Shown: positions 25,949-34,462 of the stretch, in pieces
Layout of the letters: every line of letters starts with the position of its first letter
How positions within the stretch are numbered: the first letter of the stretch is position 1
Assembly (NCBI RefSeq): GCF_030160075.1
Contig: NZ_BSNQ01000003.1
Location: 924,625 to 988,624 of the forward strand
From: Dyella lipolytica
GTDB lineage: Bacteria > Pseudomonadota > Gammaproteobacteria > Xanthomonadales > Rhodanobacteraceae
Length of the DNA: 64,000 nucleotides
Direction: 5' to 3'
Made by a program: the position numbers and the translations under genes
The notes under the pieces: generated by a model
Told to the model about the DNA's origin: nothing
The model's input: only the letters and a program-made list of their open reading frames with translations
Database searches by the model: none

Positions 25949-27670
25949 TCAACCGAAGGTGAAGGCATAAACCTGCACGCCGGGGGCGAGGAAGGTGATT
26001 TCGAAGGTATGTTCACCGTTGCCGTTGGCCAGTCGAACAAGTTGGTAGAGTCGCTGCGCTGCGACGGTGCCGTTGCCATCCGTATCAATGTCCACACCAT
26101 GACTGGAGCCGGGTGCCTGGCCATCGATCAGCACGCGAAAACGTACGGGCTTGCCGTCGCGACCGGGGCCCAGTACCAGATGCAAATCACGACCGCGGAA
26201 TCGATAGACGATGCGTCCGTTGGCGAGGTCAAGCCGCGCCTTGTCGTCGTTCACCGTCCAGCGCCCGTCGAGTGCCCACTGGTTGGCCATCAGCGTCTGT
26301 GGTGCGTGATAGGTCGAGCTATCGTCTTGCGCCAACTGGCCGCCGGCAAAATTCTCCGCGCGTTCGTAGCCCAGGTAAGTTTCCGGCGAGCGTGTGGTAT
26401 TGCCTGAGACTGCGGCCTCTGCTCCCTGGGCGTTCGGTTGCACGTAGCCGCCAGGCAGATTCTCCTGGCCGGCTTCGGCGAGCAGTTGACGGATCGCGTC
26501 CTCGCTCTGCTGATAATCGCCTTCGCCGAAGTGATGGTGGCGAATATGTCCCTGCGTGTCGATGAAGTAATGCGCAGGCCAATACTCGTTGTCGAAGCCC
26601 TTCCAGATGGCATAGTTGTTGTCGAGTGCGACCGGATAGTCGACGCCCAAGTCCTTCACGGCGTTGGCGACGTTGCCCGGATCCTTCTCGAAGGCGAACT
26701 CGGGCGCGTGCACACCGATCACCACTAGGCCGTGATCTTTGTATTTATCGGCCCAGCCACGCACGTAGGGCAGGGCGCGAATGCAGTTGATGCAGGAGTA
26801 GGTCCAGAAGTCGACCAGTACGACCTTGCCACGCAGTGACCGTGTCGTGAGCGGTGGGCTGTTGAGCCACTGGGTTGCGCCGTCGAGCGAGGGTATCTCA
26901 CCTTCCACCGACAACGGCTCACCTGCCTTGACAGTAGGTTGCGCAGGAGCAGCAGGGCGTACAGCGTCGATCAGCTTCTGTTCGATCCCGCCGGTGCTGG
27001 CCAGTGACACGCGAGTCAGCAATCCGGTGTCCAGCCCCAGTGCGATGCTGGCAACGCCGGCCAATACCAGCACACCCAGGACTCTGCGAACCCATTCGCC
27101 TGCACCAAGCGAACGCTTCATCAGAGCGAACACGCGCCCGCCGATGGCGAGCGCCAGTGCAAGCGACGTCGCAGCGCCGGCTGCGTAAGTGAGCAGCAGC
27201 AAGGTGGTTTGGACACTGGCGCCTTTGAGGGCCGCCCCCGTAAGCAGAAGGCCCAAGATGGGACCTGCGCATGGTGCCCACAGCAGTCCGGTGGCGACGC
27301 CTAACCCCGCCGCCGAAAGCACCGAATCATCCTCGTTGCCGCCACGCTGAGTGAGCTTGTTGCCGAGCGCTACGAATGGACGGCTAATCCATTCGGCGGC
27401 GTGCTCGGAAAGCAACGTGAGACCAAGCACAGCGAGCACTGCCAAGGCGACGAAGCGGCCGTATTGGTTTGCGTGGATGGCCCAGCCACCGCCAACAGCG
27501 GCCAGTGTGGCGACTGCGGCGAAGGTAAGCGCCATGCCCAGCAGCATGGGCAGACCATTGCGCGCGAACGGGCGGTCTGCTCGCGCGAATACAAAAGGCA
27601 GCACTGGCAGGATGCACGGACTAAGGATGGTCAGTACACCGCCGAGGTAAGCAAGGATCAGTAAGAGCAT
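25949..27670 (-). CDS. DipZ-like membrane thiol-disulfide protein (CcdA + thioredoxin)
   Basis: 573 residues from the ATG that begins the first membrane helix; no clear ribosome-binding site is seen. Domain order: CcdA-like transmembrane part at about 1-245 with the Cys motifs LSPCILPVLPF and WAPCAGPILG, a periplasmic TlpA/thioredoxin-like domain at about 285-430 with active site WTYSCINC, and a C-terminal beta domain of about 140 residues. DipZ proteins pass electrons from cytoplasmic thioredoxin to periplasmic disulfides. The thioredoxin part closely resembles the separate protein at 56582-57121. Confidence 0.9.
   Translation of the reverse strand: MLLLILAYLGGVLTILSPCILPVLPFVFARADRPFARNGLPMLLGMALTFAAVATLAAVGGGWAIHANQYGRFVALAVLAVLGLTLLSEHAAEWISRPFVALGNKLTQRGGNEDDSVLSAAGLGVATGLLWAPCAGPILGLLLTGAALKGASVQTTLLLLTYAAGAATSLALALAIGGRVFALMKRSLGAGEWVRRVLGVLVLAGVASIALGLDTGLLTRVSLASTGGIEQKLIDAVRPAAPAQPTVKAGEPLSVEGEIPSLDGATQWLNSPPLTTRSLRGKVVLVDFWTYSCINCIRALPYVRGWADKYKDHGLVVIGVHAPEFAFEKDPGNVANAVKDLGVDYPVALDNNYAIWKGFDNEYWPAHYFIDTQGHIRHHHFGEGDYQQSEDAIRQLLAEAGQENLPGGYVQPNAQGAEAAVSGNTTRSPETYLGYERAENFAGGQLAQDDSSTYHAPQTLMANQWALDGRWTVNDDKARLDLANGRIVYRFRGRDLHLVLGPGRDGKPVRFRVLIDGQAPGSSHGVDIDTDGNGTVAAQRLYQLVRLANGNGEHTFEITFLAPGVQVYAFTFG
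26768..26775 (+). other. KOPS-like octamer (GGGCAGGG), pointing toward dif
   Basis: Exact GGGNAGGG match on the + strand, opposite to the coding strand of the DipZ-like gene. Confidence 0.4.
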
Positions 27671-27845
27671 ACAGGCGACGTCCGTGGTGAATTCATGGGG
27701 CGATTGGTACGGTCTCGATCTCGGGATGGGGTTATGTCCCGGTGTGTTCACAACCGAGGTGTGCCGCTGCGATGGGGGCATGCCGATTTGCGGAGATGTC
27801 GGCCTTCTACCTAAATCGGACATGCCCCATCGAGATGATCAGCGA

Positions 27846-28604
27846 TCAGTTCGTCTGCGTTGCGGCAGTCTCGATCACTCGAGCGACTGCGGCGGGCTGG
27901 GAGATAAAAGAAGCGTGGCTTCCGGCAACCTCGGTAACTTTGGCGCCCGAACGTTGATACATCCAGCGCTGAAGTTGAGGGCTGATGACGCGATCCTCAG
28001 TGGTGAGGATGGCGTAGCTGGGCTTGGTACGCCATGCCGCCACCGTGATGGGTGTGGCCATGGCTTTCTGAGCGAGCGGCTGCTGCGAGTCCGCCAGGAA
28101 CTGAGCCTCCGGGGCAGGGAGATCCTCTGCATAGGTCGCACGGAATTTGGCCGCGGGGATGTAGAAATATTTGTCCGGCGTAGCTCGCATCGCATCGTTG
28201 GGCGCGGCGAACTTCGACAGCAGTTGACCACTGGCTTCGCCGACATCAGGTTGGAGTGCGGATACATAGACGAGCGCGCTGACCTTCGGGTCGGCACCGG
28301 CCTCCGTGATCACGGAGCCGCCATAGCTATGACCGACCAGCACAACGGGGCCATTCTGCTGATCCAGGATGCGTTTGGTGGCATCGACGTCATCTGCAAG
28401 GCCAGTAAGTGGCTCCTGCACGATAGTCACGTGAAAACCATCCTTGGTCAGGATGTCGTGGATGGCACGCCAGCCTGAGCCGTCCACCAACGCACCATGG
28501 ACGATGACAATATCTTTCGCGGCCGGCTGCGACGCGGCGTGTGCGATCGTGCCGCCCAGAGCGAGCAGGAAAGCAACAGCAATCTTCTTTCGTAGTGTGA
28601 GCAT
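27846..28604 (-). CDS. Secreted small alpha/beta hydrolase (first of three paralogues)
   Basis: 252 residues from the ATG with GGAG nine bases before it. Sec signal at about 1-24 (LALGGTIAHAAS). Fold motifs: IVIVHGALVDGSGW, nucleophile elbow VGHSYGG with Ser, TEDRVISP acid region and C-terminal VAGSHASFISQP with the His. It closely resembles the proteins at 52081 and 58701. Family members are often called salicylate esterase- or MenH-like by homology; substrate unknown. Periplasmic. Confidence 0.88.
   Translation of the reverse strand: MLTLRKKIAVAFLLALGGTIAHAASQPAAKDIVIVHGALVDGSGWRAIHDILTKDGFHVTIVQEPLTGLADDVDATKRILDQQNGPVVLVGHSYGGSVITEAGADPKVSALVYVSALQPDVGEASGQLLSKFAAPNDAMRATPDKYFYIPAAKFRATYAEDLPAPEAQFLADSQQPLAQKAMATPITVAAWRTKPSYAILTTEDRVISPQLQRWMYQRSGAKVTEVAGSHASFISQPAAVARVIETAATQTN
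28112..28119 (+). other. KOPS-like octamer (GGGCAGGG), pointing toward dif
   Basis: Exact GGGNAGGG match on the + strand within the hydrolase gene. Confidence 0.4.
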
Positions 28605-28628
28605 TTCAATCTCCAAAGGTGTTTTGAC

Positions 28629-28667
28629 TTGCCCGACGTCTTGCTAAAGCCACCTGCTGTCGGGCAA
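28629..28667 (-). promoter_or_regulatory. Leader hairpin upstream of the secreted hydrolase
   Basis: Perfect 9-bp stem TTGCCCGAC / GTCGGGCAA with a 21-nt loop, 25-63 bp upstream of the start codon at 28604. It could be an operator or an mRNA leader structure; nothing more can be said from sequence. Confidence 0.4.
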
Positions 28668-28881
28668 CTGTTGAGCAGTGATGCTTGTGTGTAAAAAAGA
28701 GCGCCTCAGTACTTGCGCTTACAGTCGCGTCGAACCGACTGCATTGGTTGCGTGCTCCCGGCAGGGTCTTTTCAACCGCGATGCCCTTCACGCCGGTGAT
28801 GCCGATGAATCTCGGTCGCATATCGCCATATGGACGCTGCAGGCGCGCATTCGCGCGCTGGCGTACTGAGGCGCCGTGATG

Positions 28882-29187
28882 TCAGGCCAGCTTGTTCTTC
28901 ATCGCCAGGACGTCGATCGGTTCCACCGACGGCGAGGTGGCCAGCAATTCGCTGGCACGTGCCATCAGCGCCTTGGCCATATCACCGTTCAGGTGTGCCT
29001 GACGGCCGTCTTCGTTCGCAAAGGCGTCGAAGACGCCAAACGTCGTGGGCGACAGCTTGATGGCGAACCAGATGGGCGTTCCCGCCTCCCGATTCGTCAT
29101 TTCCAGACCGGCGGCAAGAAAGTCCGCGACCGCCTGTTCTTTGCCCGGCTTGGCTTCGAGCCGGACTAACAATCCACATTTAACCAT
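28882..29187 (-). CDS. Antibiotic-biosynthesis-monooxygenase-like (ABM) protein
   Basis: 101 residues, one dimeric alpha-beta barrel domain: MVKCGLLVRLEAKPGKEQAVADFL at the start, then IWFAIKLSPTTFGVFDAFANEDGRQAHL and a C-terminal strand. Members act as cofactor-free quinol monooxygenases or heme-degrading enzymes; no specific reaction can be assigned. It is divergent from a GlxA-like regulator (109 bp between), which probably controls it. Confidence 0.88.
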   Translation of the reverse strand: MVKCGLLVRLEAKPGKEQAVADFLAAGLEMTNREAGTPIWFAIKLSPTTFGVFDAFANEDGRQAHLNGDMAKALMARASELLATSPSVEPIDVLAMKNKLA

Positions 29188-29296
29188 CGTCGTTCTCCAG
29201 TATTTGATTGAGTGGGCTGCGCAGTGGGTGGAACTTTACAAATGGGCCACTCATGCAGATACTGTCCAAATTGACATCTTTGGTATTTATTTTGCC

Positions 29297-30259
29297 ATGC
29301 GCATTGCCATACTTGCCCTAGAGGGGATGTTCGACACCGGCCTGACAACGGTGCTCGACGCGCTGACGACGGCCAACACACTCGCGCAATGGACGGGCAT
29401 AACTACGCCGGGCTTTGACATCACGCTGATGGGAGTGCGTCCCCAAGTGCGCACCGCGCTCGGGCTGCAGGTGCCCGTATGCGACATTGCGGACACGCCG
29501 GTTCCCGATTGGGTCGTCGTGCCGGCGCTCGCTGACATCGTGCCCGAACGGCTTCTGCCCACGCTTGTGCGCGACGATGTCGTGGATGCTCTCGATGTCT
29601 TACGTCGATGGCATGGCGCCGGCGCCCACCTTGCGGCAGCCTGTACCGGCACCTTTGTGCTGGCGGAAAGCGGCCTGCTCGCCGGTTGCGAAGCCACGAC
29701 GACTTGGTGGCTCACGCCCGTGTTCCGTCAGCGTTATCCGGATGTGTGCCTGGATGCGCATCGCATTGTCGTTCCGAGTGGTGTCATGGTGACGGCAGGT
29801 GCGGCCCTCAGCCATCTCGATCTTGCACTCTGGCTGATCCGCAACAACAGCCCCGAACTTGCAGCGCTCGTCGCCAAGTATCTGGTATTCGATTCGCGGC
29901 TATCGCAGTCGGGCTATGTGATTTCCGATCACCTCATCCATTCCGATCCTCTGATCGAGCGTTTCGACCGTTGGGTGCGCGAACGCCTCGACACGACACT
30001 CGCGATCGATTCGATCGCTGAAGCGCTGGGGACTAGCAAACGCACGTTGTCGCGACGTCTCGATGGCGTACTAGGCAAGACGCCCGTCGAATACATCCAG
30101 GATTTGCGGATCGAACGCGCGATTCATTTGCTGAAAACCAGCAAGTACAGCGTCGATCAGATTGCCGGGCAGGTGGGTTATGCCGAAGGCGTAACGCTCC
30201 GCACGCTGCTGCGACGACGGCTTGGAAAGGGTATACGCGAGCTGCGCCCTCGAGAGTAA
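29297..30259 (+). CDS. GlxA-family AraC-type regulator
   Basis: 320 residues. A DJ-1/PfpI-like domain at about 1-175 (with AACTGTFVLAESGLLAG at the nucleophile position) is followed by an AraC helix-turn-helix pair at about 225-318 (IDSIAEALGTSKRTLSRRL; VDQIAGQVGYAEGVTLRTLLRRRLG). This is the usual GlxA layout. The most likely target is the divergent ABM-type gene. The start was chosen at the first strand of the DJ-1 fold; the ribosome-binding site is weak. Confidence 0.92.
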   Translation: MRIAILALEGMFDTGLTTVLDALTTANTLAQWTGITTPGFDITLMGVRPQVRTALGLQVPVCDIADTPVPDWVVVPALADIVPERLLPTLVRDDVVDALDVLRRWHGAGAHLAAACTGTFVLAESGLLAGCEATTTWWLTPVFRQRYPDVCLDAHRIVVPSGVMVTAGAALSHLDLALWLIRNNSPELAALVAKYLVFDSRLSQSGYVISDHLIHSDPLIERFDRWVRERLDTTLAIDSIAEALGTSKRTLSRRLDGVLGKTPVEYIQDLRIERAIHLLKTSKYSVDQIAGQVGYAEGVTLRTLLRRRLGKGIRELRPRE

Positions 30260-30305
30260 GCGTCGTTGCGAGATGGTTTTCTTGGCGTGTTCTCGACTTC
30301 GTTGT

Positions 30306-30339
30306 GGCGATTCGGGACTGTTATCGAGGGTAGGGAAGG
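30306..30339 (+). repeat. Dispersed 34-bp repeat, copy R2
   Basis: GGCGATTCGGGACTGTTATC followed by a tail containing GGGTAGGG, between the GlxA-like gene and the DUF4440-like gene. Confidence 0.7.
30328..30335 (+). other. KOPS-like octamer (GGGTAGGG) inside repeat R2
   Basis: Exact octamer on the + strand, located in the tail of the dispersed repeat. Confidence 0.45.
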
Positions 30340-30417
30340 CGCACATAGGCCCGATCACGCGATGCTCACCCACTTGGTTGCAGGTCTTGCCCGTTTCGTA
30401 ACGCTGCCTGTCCGGTT

Positions 30418-30435
30418 GACAACATTTGTGTTGTC
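30418..30435. promoter_or_regulatory. Inverted repeat, candidate operator of the DUF4440-like gene
   Basis: Perfect arms GACAACA / TGTTGTC with a TTTG spacer, 63 bp before the gene. It overlaps a possible -35 (TTGTCC, 30431) that is followed 18 bp later by TATGTT. Regulator unknown. Confidence 0.4.
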
Positions 30436-30498
30436 CATTCGGCCCATCAATACCTATGTTCGCTATCCCGGCATACGCCGCTAGCTACACAAATCATC

Positions 30499-31248
30499 AT
30501 GGATCGTGCCTCTTTAACGCGTTCTTTGGCCGTCGCCATCACCCTCCTTGCAGGAGGGCATGTCACCAGCGCGTCAGCGCAGGCCGTCGATGCGCCGGCT
30601 GATATCAGGAATGAGCTGTATGTTAACGACGAACTCCTACTTACTGCTGTCCATCGCGGCGATCGAGCCACCTGGTCACGGCTAACCACCTCCGACTTCA
30701 TGTATGTCGAAGAAGGAGAGGTTGCACGACGTGACGATTTTTTGCGTGAACTCGAAGATGATGGGAACACGCCTCTAATCATTCGTAAATATGAGGTCAA
30801 AATCATCGGCGATACCGCGCAGGTTTTCCATTATGACGACGTGCCGCAACGCCCCGGCGGGGCTGACGTCAGCAAGTTTCATCTACTCATGACGGAGACC
30901 TGGCAACGCATCAATGGTAAGTGGTTGCTGCGAATCGTGCATATCGACCGCATCCGCGTGAATCCACCCGGCATAACGCTTAGCTCGAGTCAGATCGATG
31001 AACTGGTCGGTACATACCAGAACATAGACGGCACTTACATTATCAAGCGCGAGGGTGATCATATTCTGGGCGGCAAGCCAGGCCGTCCCTTTGTGGAACT
31101 GAAGGCAGAGACGCGCGACGTACTGTTCCGGCCCGACGACGTTTACAGAAGGGACGTATTTCAGCGTGATGCAAACGGAAAGGTGACGGGCTTCGTCACC
31201 AGGGATGAAGCGAGTGATCACCCATGGAAGCGCGTGGGTGCGCAGTAG
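30499..31248 (+). CDS. Secreted NTF2-like (DUF4440-type) protein
   Basis: 249 residues with a Sec signal peptide at about 1-28 (VTSASAQ). The segment at about 40-150 reads as an SnoaL/DUF4440 NTF2-like domain (LLTAVHRGDRATWSRLTTSDFMYVEEGEVARRDDFL; TWQRINGKWLLRIVHIDRIRV). A further beta-rich part of about 80 residues follows (LVGTYQNIDGTYIIKREGDHILGG). Such domains bind small ligands; no enzyme function is clear. Its stop codon abuts the stop of the convergent peptidase-like gene. Confidence 0.8.
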   Translation: MDRASLTRSLAVAITLLAGGHVTSASAQAVDAPADIRNELYVNDELLLTAVHRGDRATWSRLTTSDFMYVEEGEVARRDDFLRELEDDGNTPLIIRKYEVKIIGDTAQVFHYDDVPQRPGGADVSKFHLLMTETWQRINGKWLLRIVHIDRIRVNPPGITLSSSQIDELVGTYQNIDGTYIIKREGDHILGGKPGRPFVELKAETRDVLFRPDDVYRRDVFQRDANGKVTGFVTRDEASDHPWKRVGAQ

Positions 31249-32232
31249 CTAGTCGCTACGCGCACTGGGCGCTTGTAGCGTTGTAATGGAACGGCGAAGT
31301 CCGGCAAGTGGCGCGCGATCGTCAAAGCGAATAGCGCCATCGACTTCCGAAATGCCCAATTGTTTGAGTGCGTCGTGGAGATCAACCGTGACGGGGCGAT
31401 CCTTAAGCTCCCGGTAAAGTGAACCCAATGCATGACCTTGCACGGCGGTGTCTCCTACCAGGATGGTTTGCTCCACGCTCCAAAAGGACGTGTTGCCGCC
31501 GCTTTCGCGATTGATAGCCCGTAGGGCGTCCTGCAGGCGATACCGGCCGCCACTGTTCTTATAGATGGAAATTTCGGCAAGCAGCCAGTACAGAGCGCCG
31601 CCCCAGTAGGTCCTGCCCCAGGTATGCGTATGATCGAGCCCTTTGTCGCCGTCGTGCGGTTGTCCCTTGGGCATGTCGTCGACGGCCCAGCGCCACACCT
31701 CTTGCGGCGTGAGTTGCCCCAATTGCGCGCGAGCAATGGGTTCAACGTATGTCGCGTTGCCCTCCATAAACCATGCATTGCGTTGAGGTAGTGAGGGGAG
31801 TGCCAGGTGCGTCATTTCATGCACCATCACCCAGTCATTGTGCAGGGCGCTGTCGCTGACGTTTCGTCCCAACGCGATGTGCGTAATGGAACTTGGATAT
31901 CCCCAGGTTGTAGCAGGGCCGATGTGGTCATCATCGCTGAGCGTGACGAGCAGGCCCCAATGCTCTACGGAGAAGCGCCCGAAGTAGGCCGCGATAGCCG
32001 ATGCACTTCGTCGTACCCACACTTCTATTCGATGTTTATCGAGAGGGGAGGCGTCTCCATCAATGGCGACATTGATGCTTCCGCCTGCTACGACGAAACG
32101 AAGATCGAGTGATTGCTTCAGCCTGTTGTAAATGTCCCCTGGATCGTCATCGGATTGCGCGATAGCCCGCAAGGGTGACGATGCAGCGATGGCTAAGCCA
32201 CCTGCCCATTGGAGAAAGCGCCGACGTTTCAT
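31249..32232 (-). CDS. Exported metallopeptidase, peptidase-MA-like
   Basis: 327 residues. Twin-arginine-like start (RRRFLQWAGG) with a signal region to about residue 26. Zinc motif HEMTH at 138-142 and the downstream acid in AWFMEGNATYV (Glu157) match gluzincin (peptidase MA) zinc ligands. The rest is mostly helical with LGSLYRELKDRP near the end. A periplasmic protease is likely; substrate unknown. It faces the DUF4440-like gene stop-to-stop without a gap. Confidence 0.8.
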   Translation of the reverse strand: MKRRRFLQWAGGLAIAASSPLRAIAQSDDDPGDIYNRLKQSLDLRFVVAGGSINVAIDGDASPLDKHRIEVWVRRSASAIAAYFGRFSVEHWGLLVTLSDDDHIGPATTWGYPSSITHIALGRNVSDSALHNDWVMVHEMTHLALPSLPQRNAWFMEGNATYVEPIARAQLGQLTPQEVWRWAVDDMPKGQPHDGDKGLDHTHTWGRTYWGGALYWLLAEISIYKNSGGRYRLQDALRAINRESGGNTSFWSVEQTILVGDTAVQGHALGSLYRELKDRPVTVDLHDALKQLGISEVDGAIRFDDRAPLAGLRRSITTLQAPSARSD

Positions 32233-32441
32233 GTCACCTCCGCGATCACAACCGGTCTCCTGGTCTATCTCAAAAAAGGAAACCCTTCGTTAGCGTTCGT
32301 GCACCGCGTGATGGTCGTTACATGACGAACGGCCTATGTGCCGATGCGGTACATGCCTATTGCTGTGGGGCTGCAAGCGAAGATATGCAAGAGCCTTGAT
32401 CTCCTTTGTTCCTACTCGTGGAAATGTCATGTACGGGGGCC

Positions 32442-32469
32442 TTGTAACTTTTTCGGAAACGACAACGAA
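32442..32469 (+). promoter_or_regulatory. Candidate ECF-sigma promoter of the first bufferin locus
   Basis: GTAAC (32444-32448) and CGAA (32466-32469) are separated by 17 bp, about 50 bp upstream of bufA. This resembles the -35/-10 pair of ECF sigma factors that are known to control bufferin operons (SigF in Caulobacter). No sigma gene is in the window, so the assignment is tentative. Confidence 0.45.
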
Positions 32470-32519
32470 CTCACCTATGCCATCACGGCATCCCATTCTT
32501 TCAACGTAGGAGTTGTCTC

Positions 32520-32795
32520 ATGATCAAGCTCTCCAGTGGTACCAGCCTCGCGGCAGCCGCAGCGTTCATTGCGTTTGCCAGCCTCGCTCAAGTGAGCCCG
32601 GCCCATGCATCGCCTGCAGGGGGCGACCAGGCGCAGCCGTGCTACGGCGTCAATGCGTGTAAGGGACAATCCGATTGCAAGTCGGGCGATCACGCTTGCA
32701 AAGGCCAGAACTCCTGCAAGGGCCAAGGCTTCAAAGACATGACAGCCAGCGCATGCCAGGCAGCCGGTGGCAGCCTGACCGCTCCGTCGAAGTGA
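32520..32795 (+). CDS. bufA2: Bufferin precursor peptide, BufA2 type
   Basis: 91 residues. Sec signal peptide to about residue 30, then a mature part with six cysteines (41, 47, 53, 60, 66, 79) in CYGVNACKGQ, DCKSGDHACKGQNSCKGQG and SACQAAGG. By family knowledge this is the BufA2 class of secreted RiPP precursors, whose Cys residues are converted by an MNIO enzyme into copper-binding heterocycles. AGGAG lies 7 bp before the ATG. It leads a bufA2-bufB-bufC operon; a close homologue is at 59515. Made in the cytoplasm and exported to the periplasm. Confidence 0.9.
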   Translation: MIKLSSGTSLAAAAAFIAFASLAQVSPAHASPAGGDQAQPCYGVNACKGQSDCKSGDHACKGQNSCKGQGFKDMTASACQAAGGSLTAPSK

Positions 32796-32800
32796 TCGTC

Positions 32801-32837
32801 AGAGCCCGACTGCTCCCACCAGTTGGGCTCTCTTTTC
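32801..32837 (+). terminator. Intercistronic hairpin between bufA2 and bufB
   Basis: 11-bp stem with one G-T pair (AGAGCCCGACT / AGTTGGGCTCT), 9-nt loop and a CTTTTC tail, five bases after the bufA2 stop. Probably a partial terminator or 3' stabiliser that makes precursor mRNA more abundant than enzyme mRNA. The second bufA2-bufB junction has an equivalent hairpin. Confidence 0.7.
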
Positions 32838-32849
32838 TGGGAACTCACT

Positions 32850-33701
32850 ATGCGTACGCATGATTTACCTGCTTTCGAAGGATTTGGCCTGGGTTTGCGC
32901 CCCGCGCATTACCAGGAATTCCTTGACGGTCAAGTTGCGGTCGATTTTGTCGAGGTGATTTCCGAGAACTTTATGGTGCAAGGAGGCAAGCCGCTCGCCG
33001 TTCTGGAAGCGGTACGAGCGCGCTATCGCGTCGCGATGCACGGCGTGTCCTTGTCCATTGGTTCGGCCGATGGGCTGAAGCTCGATTACCTAAAACAGTT
33101 AAAAGACCTGGCCGAACGCATACAGCCGCTTTGGATCTCCGACCATCTGTGTTGGACAGGTGTCGAGGGATTTAACTCCCACGACTTGCTCCCACTTCCT
33201 TACACGAATGAGGCCATGGATGTGGTCTGCGCCCATGTCAATCAGGTGCAGGACTTCCTGGGACAACCGATCCTTCTGGAAAACCCCTCGACATATCTGA
33301 GCTACTCACAGGCCGACTACAGCGAGCCAGCGTTTCTCGCCGAGTTGTGCCGACGGACAGGGTGTTATTTTTTGTTGGACGTCAACAACATTTATGTGAG
33401 TGGCGTCAATCAAGGCTTTGATCTCTACCAGTACTTGTCTGCTATTCCCAAGGGATGTGTGAGACAGATGCATTTGGCCGGTCATAGTCAGGGAGAGAAT
33501 CGCCTCATCGATACACACGATCAGCCTGTCCCTAGCGCAGTGTGGTCCGTTTACCGTGCGGCCTGCGAGCGATTTGGTTCGGTCGCGAGCATGATTGAGC
33601 GTGACGACAATATTCCACCGCTGAGCGAATTGCTCGATGAGTTAAACATCGCGCGAACGGTGGCTTCCGCAGCGTGTCAATCGGAGGAGTGTTTCGTATG
33701 A
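32850..33701 (+). CDS. bufB: BufB, DUF692/MNIO multinuclear iron oxidase
   Basis: 283 residues, TIM-barrel DUF692 family. Starts at the ATG before FEGFGLGLRPAHYQEFLD. Metal-ligand motifs are all present: FVEVISENFM, MHGVSLSIGSADG, SDHLCW, HDLLPLPYT, LENPSTYL, LDVNNIYVS, MHLAGH, DTHDQPV and ERDDNIPP. Known MNIOs use two or three irons to oxidise cysteine side chains of a partner peptide. Here the partner peptide is encoded just upstream. Its stop overlaps bufC by ATGA, so BufB and BufC are translated together. Confidence 0.93.
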   Translation: MRTHDLPAFEGFGLGLRPAHYQEFLDGQVAVDFVEVISENFMVQGGKPLAVLEAVRARYRVAMHGVSLSIGSADGLKLDYLKQLKDLAERIQPLWISDHLCWTGVEGFNSHDLLPLPYTNEAMDVVCAHVNQVQDFLGQPILLENPSTYLSYSQADYSEPAFLAELCRRTGCYFLLDVNNIYVSGVNQGFDLYQYLSAIPKGCVRQMHLAGHSQGENRLIDTHDQPVPSAVWSVYRAACERFGSVASMIERDDNIPPLSELLDELNIARTVASAACQSEECFV

Positions 33702-34447
33702 GCCTCCTGGACATGCAGCGACAGTTTCGCTCCTTTTTGGTGGACGGACCCAACGTCCTCGATCAGCACGTCCCGGCGGACGCGGCTCCTGGATTGGCTG
33801 TCTACCATCACGCCTACCGCGCTCAGTTGGAAGAGTGCATGCGTGAAACCTTTGAGCGTACCTGGGCGTGGCTAGGAGACGAGCAGTTTCATGAGGCCGT
33901 TCGTCACTACATCGAGACCCATCCACCCTCAAGTTGGACGATCAGTGACTACGGCGCGCACTTCGCGGACGTGCTGGATGCGCTCTACCCCGACAGCCCC
34001 GAGGTCGGAGAGTTGGCGCTGTTGGACTGGACTCTGCGTCGCGCGTTTGATGGTCCGGATGGCAGGGTGTTAACCACCAAAACGATGATCGAAGATATTG
34101 ACTGGGACCACGCCAAGATCCGTTTTGTGCCCACCCTACGGATGTTTGCCGTGCGGAGCAATTGCAGTGCGCTATGGTCCGCCATGGCGTCCGAAAAAGT
34201 ACCTCCAGCCGTTGAGTACTTCGCGGACGCGGCAGCCATTCGGGTTTGGCGAGAAGGGCATCGCTGTCGTTTCCAAACAATCGACGAACTTGAGATGCAC
34301 GCGGTCAACTATGTCGCGAACGGTGCTTCGTTCGCCGAACTGTGCGGCAATCTCGCTCACCTTCTCGGGGAGGATCACGGAACTTCTGCGGCAGGAGAAT
34401 TCTTGGCGGCATGGATGGGCGAAGGGGTTGTCGCTGCGATTGAGTGA
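33698..34447 (+). CDS. bufC: BufC, DUF2063 partner of the MNIO
   Basis: 249 residues. N-terminal DUF2063 part at about 1-95 (LLDMQRQFRSFLVDG, GLAVYHHAYRAQLEECMRETFERTWAWLG) and a winged-helix-like C-terminal part. In bufferin and related systems this protein is the RiPP-recognition partner that brings the precursor to the MNIO. Its start overlaps the bufB stop by 4 bp. Ends 15 bp from a convergent gene, with no clear terminator. Confidence 0.92.
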   Translation: MSLLDMQRQFRSFLVDGPNVLDQHVPADAAPGLAVYHHAYRAQLEECMRETFERTWAWLGDEQFHEAVRHYIETHPPSSWTISDYGAHFADVLDALYPDSPEVGELALLDWTLRRAFDGPDGRVLTTKTMIEDIDWDHAKIRFVPTLRMFAVRSNCSALWSAMASEKVPPAVEYFADAAAIRVWREGHRCRFQTIDELEMHAVNYVANGASFAELCGNLAHLLGEDHGTSAAGEFLAAWMGEGVVAAIE

Positions 34448-34462
34448 TCGGATCTGCTCGGA

